The notes below the pieces were generated by a model that searched no databases, was not told where the DNA came from, and saw only the letters and a list, made by a program, of their open reading frames with translations. The translations under genes were made by a program, and so were the position numbers. Shown piece by piece: positions 16,629-26,168 of a DNA stretch of 64,000 nt. Each line of letters begins with the position of its first letter. Within the stretch, counting starts at the first letter, position 1. The stretch is taken from the NCBI RefSeq assembly GCF_030055425.1, contig NZ_JASFYE010000005.1:74815-138814 (forward strand). The letters are read 5' to 3'. Source of the DNA: Methanothermobacter sp. Lineage in GTDB: Archaea > Methanobacteriota > Methanobacteria > Methanobacteriales > Methanothermobacteraceae.

Positions 16629-16838
16629 GTGGTTGAGACAAAGACCTTCAGGATCCTTGAGGATGTTGCTGACCTCGAGGAGAAGATAAGGAAGTATGAG
16701 AGTGAGGCAGACCAGGAACTTGTTATAAACTGGATCTATGACACCCTTGAGATCCTCAGGAGTGTGGGTAAGCTCCTCGAGGAGATTGAGGATAGACTGG
16801 ATCTTCTTGAAGAGGAGACCGAGGAAAAAGAATTCTAG
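16629..16838 (+). CDS. Small coiled-coil protein
   Basis: 69 residues, strongly acidic and helical, with heptad-like leucines in two stretches (DVADLEEKIRKYE and LLEEIEDRLDLLEEE). No known domain. GTG 16629 is chosen because GGGGTGAT precedes it; GTG 16620 and ATG 16623 overlap that site. It probably dimerises; its position suggests it belongs with the DUF169 gene. Confidence 0.55.
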   Translation: MVETKTFRILEDVADLEEKIRKYESEADQELVINWIYDTLEILRSVGKLLEEIEDRLDLLEEETEEKEF

Positions 16839-16888
16839 TTGCATGGTCTCCTATTTTCTTTTAAACGCAGAGTAGACCCTGATCCAAA

Positions 16889-17536
16889 TTATTCCCCTTT
16901 AAATCCAAAATAGTCCCTTATTCTGAGGTAATCACTGTAGTGGTTTATATTCACAAGTTCAATGGGTTCTGACGCCTCAACACCGTACAGCCTGATGCCA
17001 TCATCCACCATCAAACGGAGCAGAGGATTTATATTTCCATCACCCATTGAAAGGTACCTTTTAAGGAGCTCTGAGCTCGCTGCAAGGGGCATCCCGAGGC
17101 CCTCGGCGCTATCAAGCCAGCCACTCCTTCCCCTTGCAAGTATCGAAACCGTCTCAGGGTCAGCATGTTCACTGATCCTCCTCATGGTCCCGGGGGATAC
17201 TGCAGGCTGATCTCCGGCAATGCAGAGTATGATTTCGCCAGAAGCAGATAGAACACCATTGAGGAGTGACGCCGAGAGTGGAACATCAGGAGGATCATTC
17301 CTCACGATCTCCACATCCATACCTGCTATCGCAGCCTCCACCTCCCCTGAATGGTGGCCTGTTACGACGATGCACTCATCCACACGCGCCCTGAGCACGG
17401 AATCCAGAGTTTTCTCTATTACAGTAACTGAGTCGATGGGGAGCAGTAATTTGTGGACCGGCTCAAGGCCGAGTTCCTGCATGTCCCTGAACATACGGCT
17501 ACCCCTCCCTGCCGCTGTAACAACAGCTGAGATCAA
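16889..17536 (-). CDS. MobA-like nucleotidyltransferase
   Basis: About 215 residues. The N-terminal VTAAGRGSRMF is the nucleotide-binding loop of the NTP_transf_3/MobA-like family, and IAGDQPAV is the metal-binding GDxP motif. Members transfer GMP or CMP to molybdopterin or to phosphosugars and alcohols. TTG 17536 is the likely start, following GGGTGGTG; the frame is open further upstream into the previous gene. It is last in the minus-strand Mur-ligase cluster, so activation of an envelope precursor (the pseudomurein pathway uses nucleotide-activated peptides) is a reasonable alternative to cofactor synthesis. Substrate unknown. Confidence 0.7.
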   Translation of the reverse strand: MISAVVTAAGRGSRMFRDMQELGLEPVHKLLLPIDSVTVIEKTLDSVLRARVDECIVVTGHHSGEVEAAIAGMDVEIVRNDPPDVPLSASLLNGVLSASGEIILCIAGDQPAVSPGTMRRISEHADPETVSILARGRSGWLDSAEGLGMPLAASSELLKRYLSMGDGNINPLLRLMVDDGIRLYGVEASEPIELVNINHYSDYLRIRDYFGFKGE

Positions 17537-17546
17537 GTCCACCACC

Positions 17547-18716
17547 CTATGCCGGTTCAAGCCTGTAGATTCTGGCGTATATGGTTGTACCTGCACCTGA
17601 ACCCGTCGTCCACATCTCAATGAGTACCGGGTACCTTCCTGTGTTTCTGACCTTTATCCCGGTTGCCGGGTTGAAGCCGAATAGAACCGCATGGAACTCC
17701 CAGGTCATTCCCCTGGGGAGTGGCATCCCTGCGTCAGTGACAACAGCCCTGAGGGCCCTTGCAGGTGGACATGACCCGTGGGACGCGTATCCTCCGGGGG
17801 CCTTGGGGTCCCTTGATGCTGTGAACCTGACTGTCTCCTTACCTGAACCCTCACTTCCCGGTGGAATCACCGTGCCATTCCATGCCGCCGCGAATGCCCT
17901 TGCATTGAAGGCCCTCTTGTTATCATCGTACTGGGGGTATGAGCCCAGATAGCTCACTGCAGTTGATACCTGGACCTTCCTGTAGCCCCCCGTGTACACC
18001 ACGACAGGCGACCCTGAGGGGTAGTTCTCCATGTACTCAAGAACTTCTTCACCGAAGAGTTCCTCTATCCTCGCTGGTGGAACAGGGAGCCTGCCGTCGC
18101 TGAAGTTGGATAGCTGGTAGTCCAGGACTATCTCGTCACCCTCATCAGCCCTTCTGAACCACCTCTTTATCCTGTTAACGGATTTGTACCTGTGGGGGAC
18201 GGTGCTGTTGCTTATACTATCTGCCGGGACAAATTTAACCTTCCTTCCGTTCTCAATGATATCCATACCATTCTTTCTCTTCACCCCATAGGTGTAGGGT
18301 GTCTTGTAGGCCCAGAGGAAGACCGGTGGCTCCTGGACCACCAGTTTATTCCCTGAAACCCTCAGTACCCCAGGACCGTCCACAGTGGATCTTCCTGAGG
18401 GGTCCATCCCGGAGGTCATCTCGGATATCGGGACATGCACAGCCCCTGTGAGGACCGCCTGGAGGAGGTTCCCGGGGTCCATGTAGTTGAATTCATCAAG
18501 GATGTAGTCCGGGTGGAGTATGAGAGGGACGCTCCTCACCCTGGACTCGTCGATGACATCCTGGCCCTTCAGTACCGTGCTTCCAGGCTCAAGGGCAGCT
18601 ATCTCCACCGGGTGCTGGGGTTCAACACTTCCCTCGATGTATGCACCTGATGCTGTTATGATGGCTGCCACAATAACCAGTAAAATGATGTGCTTACCTG
18701 ATATAATCCTCTGCAT
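17547..18716 (-). CDS. Membrane-anchored extracellular protein, possible divergent VanW-like domain
   Basis: About 389 residues with an N-terminal membrane helix (IILLVIVAAIITASGAYI) and the rest outside. The C-terminal part (YASHGSCPPARALRAVVTD, then a short strand and VRNTGRYPVLIEMW) follows the layout of VanW domains, where GGGVCQVSTTL and FRNNTDYPVLI occupy equivalent places; this is a weak match by eye. The ATG at 18716 follows GAGGGGGGAT and overlaps the end of the double Mur ligase by 23 nt, implying translational coupling. Cotranscription with Mur ligases points to the pseudomurein wall. Confidence 0.55.
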   Translation of the reverse strand: MQRIISGKHIILLVIVAAIITASGAYIEGSVEPQHPVEIAALEPGSTVLKGQDVIDESRVRSVPLILHPDYILDEFNYMDPGNLLQAVLTGAVHVPISEMTSGMDPSGRSTVDGPGVLRVSGNKLVVQEPPVFLWAYKTPYTYGVKRKNGMDIIENGRKVKFVPADSISNSTVPHRYKSVNRIKRWFRRADEGDEIVLDYQLSNFSDGRLPVPPARIEELFGEEVLEYMENYPSGSPVVVYTGGYRKVQVSTAVSYLGSYPQYDDNKRAFNARAFAAAWNGTVIPPGSEGSGKETVRFTASRDPKAPGGYASHGSCPPARALRAVVTDAGMPLPRGMTWEFHAVLFGFNPATGIKVRNTGRYPVLIEMWTTGSGAGTTIYARIYRLEPA

Positions 18717-21690
18717 ATCTGAATCCCCCCTCACCGATTATGAGTACGGTGTCATCTGGTTCTGCAATTTCAAGGGCCTTACTGACGGCCTCTTCAACCT
18801 GTTCACGGCTCGCTCCAAGGGTTCCAGCACCAGCACGTTTTCTGCTGGATTCTATATGGACCACCCTCTTACCCAGGATACTGGAGGCTCTCCTTGCAGC
18901 ATAGGAGGCCGGTATAACTGTGTCCGCATCCTTCAGGAGCGATGCGATTTCCAGATCACCATCTATTCCGCTCTCAGATGCCACGGTGTTTACGACTATC
19001 AGCCTTCCATCGGTACCCTTAAGTTCCTGCATCACCGCCCTCACACCGGCCGGGTTGTGGGCGTAGTCAAGTATGACCCGTGGTGAGTCCATCAGCTTCT
19101 GGAACCTTCCCCTCACACCACCGAATGACTCAATTCCCCTCACTATATCATCCAAGTCCACGCCAAGTGCCCATGCGGCGGCAGCGGCTGCCAGTGCATT
19201 GTAGACATTGAAGATCCCTGGTGCCCTGAGTTTCACGTCCCTCATCTCGGAGCCTATCACGAGTTTGAAGCCGGTGGCTGATGCATCAATGGCCATGACC
19301 TCAGGCTGGGGTCTCCGGTAGCCGCAGACACACTGATAGTCCCCCAGGTGCCCCATGGTTCTGCGCGTATATTTGAGGTTGTTGCCACATTTGGGGCATT
19401 CCCTCCCCTCTGGCATCACTGTGGCAGAGTCCATACTCTGGATACCGTAGAGCACCGCTCTCTCCTCCCTCAGTCCCTCTGCGAATGATGCGACTATGGG
19501 GTCATCGGCGTTGAGTACCATGACCTCTGCTGTATCAAGGATCTCCCTCTTGCATTCAATGTAATCAGAGAACCTCCTTCCACCTGAAAGGTGGTCCCTT
19601 GATATGTTGGTTATGACGCCCACTGAGACCCCTGAGAGAAGGGCTGACTGCCTTATCTCACCCCTCCTCCCGAATGTCCCTATCTCAACCACCGCCACAT
19701 CCCCCGGGAGTCTTGCCTGTAGGGCCGGCACCAGTTCGGTGTTGCCCTGTATGTTGAGGTGGTGCTCTGGCACAGTCTTTCCGGCAGCTCTCATTATGGA
19801 TTTGAGAATACCTGTGGTGGTGGTCTTTCCATTGGTCCCCGTGACCCCCACCACGGGTTTCTCAACAGGGCACATGTTCAGGACGTCCTCAACGCCTATC
19901 ACATCAGCGTCAAGTCCACTGATAAGGTCAAGAACCTTCCTGTTATTCTCGAGGGCTGGTGTGATGGCTATGGTGCCTGCGCGCCTGAGGACCTCCATGC
20001 TGTGACCCCCCAGGTCAAGTTCTATTCCCTCCTCCCTGAAGACCTCCTCGAGGGGTGTACTTTCCTTGAGATCCGAGACAATTACCCGGTAACCCCTGGC
20101 CCTGAGGTTCCTTGCCATGAGGCTTCCCACATTTCCGCAGCCTCCAAGGACAACTGTGAAGTCCCTCATTGACTCTATGGCCCTCTCAATATCATTCCTC
20201 ACATTATCATAGGCGTTGACAACCCCGGGACCCATGTGGAGTACCGTATCCCCCTTTTCTGCGATTTCAAGGGCCATCCTTATGCTATCATATACGCTCT
20301 CAGTCTTTATGGTTTTATCCCTGCCGGCACCCCTCTCTACCTCAGAGGCCGCTTCCATGTCAATCTTACCTGTTGTCTCATTCCTGGCACTCACAATCAG
20401 TACATCGGCTCTTTCACCCAGTATCTGGCCTATCCTGTACTTGTCCCTCACTGTGAGGGTGTCGGGGTTGTCCAGGCTTATTATCAGTCTCCCCTTAAAT
20501 TCAATGCCCTCAAAGAGTTTCTCCATACTCTCAGGGTTGTGGGCTGCGTCCATGTACACAGGCACACCATCAACCATGTCTATGAATTCAAATCTACCCT
20601 TTATACCCCTGAAGTCCTCTAATGAATTTTTGATATCCTCAATGTCAAATCCGAGTACCAGTGCAACGGTTATGGCTGCAAGGGCGTTCTCCACGTTGAA
20701 GAGACCAGGTACCCTGAGCTTTATCCTCTCGGTGAGGGGCCCGATATGGACCACCCCATCATGTTCCTCACAGTTTAAAGATCCGCAGGTGCTGCAGCGG
20801 GCAGTCGGTATCTCTGAGACCTTCAGGGTGAACTCCGAGCCATCGAGACCCATGAGTTCTATGTCTGTTGCGCTGACCTGGGGTTCTGCCGAGCCACCGA
20901 AGGTTCTATCCATGAATTCAACTGTTCTCCCATTTCCCAGACCATAGACAACACTTTTAACCTCAAGGTCATCCAGGAGCCCTGCGATGACCGGGTCATC
21001 TCCACAGAGTACCAGAACACCCCCGGGGGCTATGAGGTTCTTTATTGAGAAGTTTCTCTCAATGTATTCATCGTAGTCCCTGAACTCATCCATGTGGTCG
21101 GGTGTGAGGTTTGTCACAACACCAGCCACTATTTCAAGGCCATCAGCCATCCTTATGGTCCCATGTGGGAGTTCAAACACGGCCATGTCCCTGTTTCTCA
21201 CATCACCATTCACCACAAGTTCAACAAGGCCCTCAATGACCAGTGAGTCCTGGATCGATGAGAATGACACCGTCCTGTGGTGTGATGAGAGTATGTGGTC
21301 TATCATGTTGGTGGTTGTTGTCTTTCCGTCTGTACCTGCAACTCCCACCATGGGGATGCCTATGAGCTGGTTCAGGGCCCTCCCTATGTCTGATGTTGTT
21401 ATGTGAATAAGATCCTTCTCCACCCTCCCCAGCATCTCACGTACCGGTGCATCATGGGGTATGCTGGGTGATATGAAGACGGCGTCGGCCCAGAGCATGT
21501 CCTCAATCCTGTGACCCCCGAACCTGAACCTTACACCCTCCTTTTTCATCTCATCTATTCTCTTTCTGGCCTTGGGGGGTAGTTCATCCAGTTCCCTGAC
21601 GTCATTTACAAGCACACTGTTTTCAAGGTGTCTCAGCAATCTTGCGGCGGGTCTACCCGCGTTTCCAGCTCCAAGCACAAGCACGTTCAT
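18694..21690 (-). CDS. Tandem double Mur ligase (second half MurT-like)
   Basis: About 998 residues formed by two complete Mur-ligase-like units. Unit 1 has a Rossmann N-terminus (VLVLGAGNAGRPAARLL), ATP loop GVAGTDGKTTTT (Asp in place of the usual Asn) near residue 117 and a Cys-containing insert CSTCGSLNC near 299. Unit 2 has a second Rossmann start (VVLGGCGNVG), ATP loop GVTGTNGKTTTT near 616 and a zinc ribbon (CPKCG, then GHLGDYQCVCGYRRPQP) like bacterial MurT. It ends with a LDYAHNPAGVRAV motif. Mur ligases join amino acids to nucleotide-activated precursors, so a role in pseudomurein peptide assembly is likely. ATG 21690 is preferred; TTG 21702 and GTG 21711 are alternatives. Confidence 0.85.
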   Translation of the reverse strand: MNVLVLGAGNAGRPAARLLRHLENSVLVNDVRELDELPPKARKRIDEMKKEGVRFRFGGHRIEDMLWADAVFISPSIPHDAPVREMLGRVEKDLIHITTSDIGRALNQLIGIPMVGVAGTDGKTTTTNMIDHILSSHHRTVSFSSIQDSLVIEGLVELVVNGDVRNRDMAVFELPHGTIRMADGLEIVAGVVTNLTPDHMDEFRDYDEYIERNFSIKNLIAPGGVLVLCGDDPVIAGLLDDLEVKSVVYGLGNGRTVEFMDRTFGGSAEPQVSATDIELMGLDGSEFTLKVSEIPTARCSTCGSLNCEEHDGVVHIGPLTERIKLRVPGLFNVENALAAITVALVLGFDIEDIKNSLEDFRGIKGRFEFIDMVDGVPVYMDAAHNPESMEKLFEGIEFKGRLIISLDNPDTLTVRDKYRIGQILGERADVLIVSARNETTGKIDMEAASEVERGAGRDKTIKTESVYDSIRMALEIAEKGDTVLHMGPGVVNAYDNVRNDIERAIESMRDFTVVLGGCGNVGSLMARNLRARGYRVIVSDLKESTPLEEVFREEGIELDLGGHSMEVLRRAGTIAITPALENNRKVLDLISGLDADVIGVEDVLNMCPVEKPVVGVTGTNGKTTTTGILKSIMRAAGKTVPEHHLNIQGNTELVPALQARLPGDVAVVEIGTFGRRGEIRQSALLSGVSVGVITNISRDHLSGGRRFSDYIECKREILDTAEVMVLNADDPIVASFAEGLREERAVLYGIQSMDSATVMPEGRECPKCGNNLKYTRRTMGHLGDYQCVCGYRRPQPEVMAIDASATGFKLVIGSEMRDVKLRAPGIFNVYNALAAAAAAWALGVDLDDIVRGIESFGGVRGRFQKLMDSPRVILDYAHNPAGVRAVMQELKGTDGRLIVVNTVASESGIDGDLEIASLLKDADTVIPASYAARRASSILGKRVVHIESSRKRAGAGTLGASREQVEEAVSKALEIAEPDDTVLIIGEGGFRYAEDYIR

Positions 21691-21856
21691 GTTCCTGATC
21701 AATTTATGCACCCATGGATCTGTTTTAGGTTAAAAGTATGCATGGTCATGAAGTAATGGTTATTATCAATCCAGGATTTTCCCGGATGCTAAAGAATATG
21801 CGGTCCAGTTATTATTATGGGTTATTCATATATACCACTTACGCAGGTGATGCTGT

Positions 21857-23068
21857 TCATTCACAGGAGGAGATCTCCTCGAGTTTTTCCTGGACCCTGA
21901 TTATCCTGTCCTGACCGTTTCCACCCACGAAGACTCTCCTGTATTTCCTGGAAAACTCAAGGACCATCCCGGGGATTTCATCAGGGTCATCAACCGTTAT
22001 GACCTCTGATGGGATTTCAAGACCCTCGAGGTATTCCAGTACCATGTCAACCGTGTCCTCAAGGCCCGGGAATATCACAAGGACCTCAGGGGGTGACTCT
22101 GCAACCTCATCAAGGATATGGAGGCGCCACTCCTCTGTCCTCCTGGGTGTCCCGATGAACATGACATCGAAGTCTGATTCTGAGAGTACTGCCCTCAGGG
22201 CATGGGGGTTGTCGGTTTTACCTGCAACAACAGATGCCCCGTTGATGATGAAGGACCTTATACGACCCCTCACAGGCTCGAAACCGGCAAGTCCCTCCCT
22301 TATGATATCCTCTGGAACCCCAAGATACCTGAGGGCCTCTGATGCGGCCCCTGCGTTCAGTCTGTTGAATCCACCCTCAACCCTCAGGGGCCCGGTGTAC
22401 TCACTGTAGGTCCTGAGAAGCCGGGGGGCCTCCCTGAGTTCTCTGTCTGATTCACTGGGGCTTATCACAGCATCCCTTCCCTTCAGGAATTCTGCCATCG
22501 TCCTCCTGTAATTCTCCATTGACCCGTGGAAGTCCATGTGGTCCTCGCCAAGGTTTGTGAGGACCACGAGGTCAATGTCAAAGCACTCTGATGCGAATTC
22601 CAGGGTCATATCGCAGACCTCCACCACAAGGTAGTCGAATTCCTCCTCAGATGCCCTTAAAAAGAGTTCTGTGTAACCCTCAAATCCTCCGCCAGCATTT
22701 CCGCCAAGAAGCACCCTTTCACCTGCACATTCAAGTACATGTGCTATCATCGTGGCTGTTGTGGTCTTTCCATTGGTCCCTGTGACCACGATGGTTTTTG
22801 GCTTCCTGTGGCCCTCAAGGACCCTGCAGAGGAGTTTATCCCTGAACCGCTCCATGAATTCAGTTTTTATCATTGATGGGCTGATTACAACCGCATCCGC
22901 AGCCTCTATCTTTTCCGTGTCATGAAAGCCAAGGTCAAGGTCAACTCCCTCAGGTTTTGCAGGGATTTCGCGCCGTATATCACTTGCATATACGCTGTGA
23001 CCCCTTCTCTTCAGTGACTCAACTGCCCTTAAACCCTCAGCTCCAAGTCCCAGCACCGCAACCCTCAT
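21857..23068 (-). CDS. MurD-like peptide ligase
   Basis: 403 residues. An N-terminal Rossmann fold (VAVLGLGAEGLRAVESL) precedes the ATP loop VVTGTNGKTTTATM (near residue 93) and LTNLGEDHMDFHGS, the central Mur-ligase metal-site region. The C-terminal domain has AGKTDNPHALRAVL, the counterpart of the Mur DxxxxNP motif. Single ligase, in contrast to the neighbouring double one. Substrate is inferred to be a pseudomurein precursor. ATG 23068 follows GGTGAATCA. The gap of 166 nt to the next gene holds nothing recognisable besides AT-rich promoter-like sequence. Confidence 0.8.
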   Translation of the reverse strand: MRVAVLGLGAEGLRAVESLKRRGHSVYASDIRREIPAKPEGVDLDLGFHDTEKIEAADAVVISPSMIKTEFMERFRDKLLCRVLEGHRKPKTIVVTGTNGKTTTATMIAHVLECAGERVLLGGNAGGGFEGYTELFLRASEEEFDYLVVEVCDMTLEFASECFDIDLVVLTNLGEDHMDFHGSMENYRRTMAEFLKGRDAVISPSESDRELREAPRLLRTYSEYTGPLRVEGGFNRLNAGAASEALRYLGVPEDIIREGLAGFEPVRGRIRSFIINGASVVAGKTDNPHALRAVLSESDFDVMFIGTPRRTEEWRLHILDEVAESPPEVLVIFPGLEDTVDMVLEYLEGLEIPSEVITVDDPDEIPGMVLEFSRKYRRVFVGGNGQDRIIRVQEKLEEISSCE

Positions 23069-23088
23069 TGATTCACCGATATTAACTG

Positions 23089-23331
23089 TTAATCTTCTCC
23101 TGAATCCTCATCATCAGAAACCCCGTATTCCTCCTTGAGCTGGGCTATTATATCCTCGTTCTTTGACACCTCTGGCCTGAGAGGTTTTTCCCCTTCCTCC
23201 CTTGACCTCTTACGTTTACCTATAAATACAATCAGCAGGATGATCGCTGCAATCGCAAGGGTCACAGCCACCGCAGTTAATATAACCTCCATGCTCACAG
23301 GAGGAGTTTCAGAAGCTGCCCCGGGTCCCAT
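23089..23331 (-). CDS. Small single-pass membrane protein
   Basis: 80 residues: a short N-terminal segment, a membrane helix (about residues 14-37) ending in GKRKRSREEG, and an acidic tail (SDDEDSGED). The basic flank after the helix predicts the tail inside. ATG 23331 follows GAGGTGTG. It lies just upstream of the MurD-like gene on the same strand, so a supporting role in wall synthesis is possible; no family recognised. Confidence 0.55.
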   Translation of the reverse strand: MGPGAASETPPVSMEVILTAVAVTLAIAAIILLIVFIGKRKRSREEGEKPLRPEVSKNEDIIAQLKEEYGVSDDEDSGED

Positions 23332-23345
23332 TACCACACCTCAGT

Positions 23346-23354
23346 TTTATATAA
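23346..23354 (+). promoter_or_regulatory. TATA box of a leaderless gene
   Basis: TTTATATAA is centred about 29 nt before ATG 23379, so transcription should begin at or within a few bases of that start codon. No ribosome site precedes the ATG, consistent with a leaderless messenger. Confidence 0.55.
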
Positions 23355-23378
23355 ATAATCATACAATATATATCTTAC

Positions 23379-23942
23379 ATGATAATGAAGGATAGAGGTG
23401 GACAGGGGGGTGCAGAGTACATACTTCTTTTTGCAGCCATCATAATAATCGCGGTTGCAGCCCTCTACATATACAGCTCCTACTTCAAAATCCAGGGAAA
23501 CGAGACAGTTGATGTGAAGCTCACAATAACCAATATCGGCCCATCAAAAAGCGTCTTTATCTATGAGGCCAATAACACCACTGGTGGCGGAAGCCGGCAC
23601 ATCATATCGGGGGACCCTGGAAACTACTTCTTCCTCCTCCAGCCAGGTTCAAGCAGGACCTTCAACCTTGGCCGGATGAGTGCCGGCACCAGCTTCACGG
23701 TTGAGGGTGGTGTCGGTGACCCCCGAAGAGGTGCGGATGACCTCAGGGGCATAGGTCAGATGGGGAGGTGGACACTGAACATAGGAAACCAGACCTACTC
23801 CTGGACCATAAGAGGACCCTTCGACTATCGTAAGAACCCAACTGGAAGTGTCCTCATGTCATTCTCCATAGCTGGGGGTGGAGGCTCACCCTTCAGGTTC
23901 ACCGCAGACCAGGCCCAGGTGCGGGGTAACGTATCAAGGTAG
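23379..23942 (+). CDS. Type IV pilin-like protein with class III signal peptide
   Basis: 187 residues. KDRGGQGGAEYILLFAAII contains the euryarchaeal pilin recognition pattern Q-x3-E-x3-L, cleaved before the Q by an EppA-type prepilin peptidase. A hydrophobic helix follows, then an external beta-rich domain of about 150 residues. It could be a minor pilin or an adhesin. The messenger appears leaderless. No pilus assembly gene is adjacent. Confidence 0.7.
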   Translation: MIMKDRGGQGGAEYILLFAAIIIIAVAALYIYSSYFKIQGNETVDVKLTITNIGPSKSVFIYEANNTTGGGSRHIISGDPGNYFFLLQPGSSRTFNLGRMSAGTSFTVEGGVGDPRRGADDLRGIGQMGRWTLNIGNQTYSWTIRGPFDYRKNPTGSVLMSFSIAGGGGSPFRFTADQAQVRGNVSR

Positions 23943-23951
23943 GTGAAATGG

Positions 23952-24443
23952 ATGGGAAGATATAAGAAGGCCACCTTCGGTGCCGGATGCTTCTGGGGAG
24001 TTGAGGATGCCTTCAGGAGGGTCAGGGGTGTCGTATCCACCCGTGTGGGGTACATGGGGGGCCACTTGGAAAACCCCACCTATGAGGATGTCTGCACCGG
24101 ACTTACAGGGCACGCCGAGGTTGTTGAGGTCACCTTTGACCCTGACCTTGTAAGTTACAGTGACCTCCTCGATGTCTTCTGGAGCATCCATGACCCCACC
24201 AGCCTCAACAGGCAGGGGCCGGACGTGGGTGAGCAGTACCGTTCAGTGATATTCTACCATGACGATGAGCAGAGGAGGCTTGCAGTGGAGTCAAGGAGAA
24301 AGCTTGAGGAGTCCGGGAGGTTCAGCGGGAGGATAGTAACAGCCATTGAACCGGCAGGGACCTTCTATGAGGCCGAGGACTACCACCAGCAGTACCTTGA
24401 GAAGAACAGGAAGGGGAGATGTTACCTGAGGAGGCTCCTCTGA
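23952..24443 (+). CDS. msrA: Peptide methionine sulfoxide reductase MsrA
   Basis: 163 residues, full length for the family. The catalytic GCFWG motif sits at residues 12-16 with the nucleophilic Cys13. [29 protein letters not shown] and AEDYHQQY are further family motifs. It reduces methionine-S-sulfoxide in oxidised proteins. The ATG at 23952 follows AGGTAGGTGA with good spacing. In a strict anaerobe it likely repairs damage from occasional oxygen exposure. Confidence 0.92.
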   Translation: MGRYKKATFGAGCFWGVEDAFRRVRGVVSTRVGYMGGHLENPTYEDVCTGLTGHAEVVEVTFDPDLVSYSDLLDVFWSIHDPTSLNRQGPDVGEQYRSVIFYHDDEQRRLAVESRRKLEESGRFSGRIVTAIEPAGTFYEAEDYHQQYLEKNRKGRCYLRRLL

Positions 24444-24494
24444 TGGCAGTGCCATGAAAGAGAATTTAAAAATTGGAAATGGGGTGATGTTTAA

Positions 24495-26168
24495 ATGAAG
24501 GAGGTAAGGGATGATGTTGCACTGGTCCTCTGCGGTGAGGCAGGGCAGGGGATACAGACTGTTGAGGCACTCCTTATAAGGGCCTTCAGTGCCGCAGGGT
24601 ACCATATATTCTCATCCAAGGAGTACATGTCCCGTGTACGTGGAGGTGAAAACTCAACGCTGATAAGGGTTTCATCAGGGCCTGTAAGGGCCTTTGTGGA
24701 CCGTATCGATGTCCTCTTTGCCCTGAGCCCGGGGGCGGTGGACCACCTTAGGGAGAGAATCAACGGGACACTGATTATTGCAGATGAGAGCTTCGGGGAG
24801 GAAGATGCGGTGGGCCTGCCCATACTGGAGGAGGCTGAGAAACTGGGTGGGCGGATATTCGCCAATGTTGTGGCTGCAGGTGTCGCTGCCAGTCTCTTCA
24901 GGGTCAAAGAGAATGTCTTCGATGATGCCGTAAGGTCACTCTTTGAGCGCAAGGGAGCAGAGATCCTCAATGCAGACCTGAGGGCTGGCAGAAAGGGGTA
25001 TGAACTTGGTGAGGAACTAAAAGACCGCCTGAAAGTCTCTGTTGAACCTGACCCCTCTGTCAGAAAACACGTAATTCTTAACGGTACTGAGGCCGTGGGC
25101 CTCGGGTGTATAGCCGGTGGGTGCCGGTTCATGTCATCCTACCCAATGACCCCTTCAAGTCCCCTCCAGATATTCATCGCAGAGAATGCCGATGAATTTG
25201 ACATGGTATTTGAGCAGGCTGAGGATGAGATTGCGGCCATAAACATGTGCCTTGGGGCGTCATATGCAGGTGCCAGGTCACTTGTTGCAACCTCGGGGAG
25301 TGGATTTGCCCTCATGGAGGAGGCTGTGGGCCTTGCAGGGATGATAGAGACCCCTGTGGTGATATACATTGGTCAAAGGCCGGGGCCTGCGGTTGGTCTC
25401 CCAACGAGGACTGCCCAGGAGGACCTGAACCTGGCCCTCTACTCGGGACCGGGGGAGTTTGCAAGGGCCATATTCGCCCCTGGAAAACTTGAGGATGCCG
25501 CTGAAATAGCGGCCCATGCATTCAACCTTGCAGACAGGTACCAGATACCTGTCTTCATACTCTCAGACCAGTACCTGGCAGACCTCTACTACAACCTCCC
25601 GGCACCTGAAATCGGTGTGGAGCCGGAGTATCATATCATCGAGACGGATGCCAGCTACAGGAGGTTCAGCTTCACAGAGGACGGTATCTCCCCCCGCGGT
25701 ATTCCCGGCTATGGAGAGGGACTTGTGCGTGTTGATTCAGATGAACATGACGAGGACGGCTTCATAACAGAGGACCTCAACGTAAGAAGGAGGATGGTTG
25801 AGAAGAGGAATCTGCGCCTTGAAATGCTCAGGGATGATGCCCTTCCACCTGAGGTTTGGGGTGACGACTCCAGTGCAGTGATATGCTGGGGTTCCACCTA
25901 CTGGCCTGTGAGGGAGGCCATTGAGTCATCTGATGCCGAGGTCACCATGGTGCACTTCAGCCAGGTCTACCCCCTGGCACCTGATACCCGTGAGCTTCTC
26001 GAGTCATTTGATGTGACAGCTGCCATTGAGAACAACTACAGGGGACAGTTTGCTGATCTCCTTAAACTTGAGGCCGGCTTTGAGGTTGGCCATCGTCTCA
26101 ACAGGTACAATGGTATGCCCTTCAGTGTTGAGGAGATAAGGAAATTCATAGGGGAGGTTTTTGAATGA
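24495..26168 (+). CDS. 2-oxoacid:ferredoxin oxidoreductase, fused gamma-alpha subunit
   Basis: 557 residues. The N-terminal domain (about 1-190, with [16 protein letters not shown]) is the gamma-type subunit. The remainder is the alpha-type pyrimidine-binding domain, with [15 protein letters not shown] and [22 protein letters not shown]. The fusion is typical of KorA/VorA-like two-subunit enzymes that make CoA thioesters reversibly with ferredoxin. It overlaps the beta-subunit gene by 4 nt. No ferredoxin-domain subunit is adjacent. Methanogens carry several such enzymes (pyruvate, 2-oxoglutarate, branched-chain, indolepyruvate); the substrate of this one cannot be read from sequence. Confidence 0.85.
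   Translation: MKEVRDDVALVLCGEAGQGIQTVEALLIRAFSAAGYHIFSSKEYMSRVRGGENSTLIRVSSGPVRAFVDRIDVLFALSPGAVDHLRERINGTLIIADESFGEEDAVGLPILEEAEKLGGRIFANVVAAGVAASLFRVKENVFDDAVRSLFERKGAEILNADLRAGRKGYELGEELKDRLKVSVEPDPSVRKHVILNGTEAVGLGCIAGGCRFMSSYPMTPSSPLQIFIAENADEFDMVFEQAEDEIAAINMCLGASYAGARSLVATSGSGFALMEEAVGLAGMIETPVVIYIGQRPGPAVGLPTRTAQEDLNLALYSGPGEFARAIFAPGKLEDAAEIAAHAFNLADRYQIPVFILSDQYLADLYYNLPAPEIGVEPEYHIIETDASYRRFSFTEDGISPRGIPGYGEGLVRVDSDEHDEDGFITEDLNVRRRMVEKRNLRLEMLRDDALPPEVWGDDSSAVICWGSTYWPVREAIESSDAEVTMVHFSQVYPLAPDTRELLESFDVTAAIENNYRGQFADLLKLEAGFEVGHRLNRYNGMPFSVEEIRKFIGEVFE

Noticed and set aside
20216..20947. Long plus-strand open frame inside the double Mur ligase
   Set aside because: Shadow frame antisense to a gene with strong family motifs.
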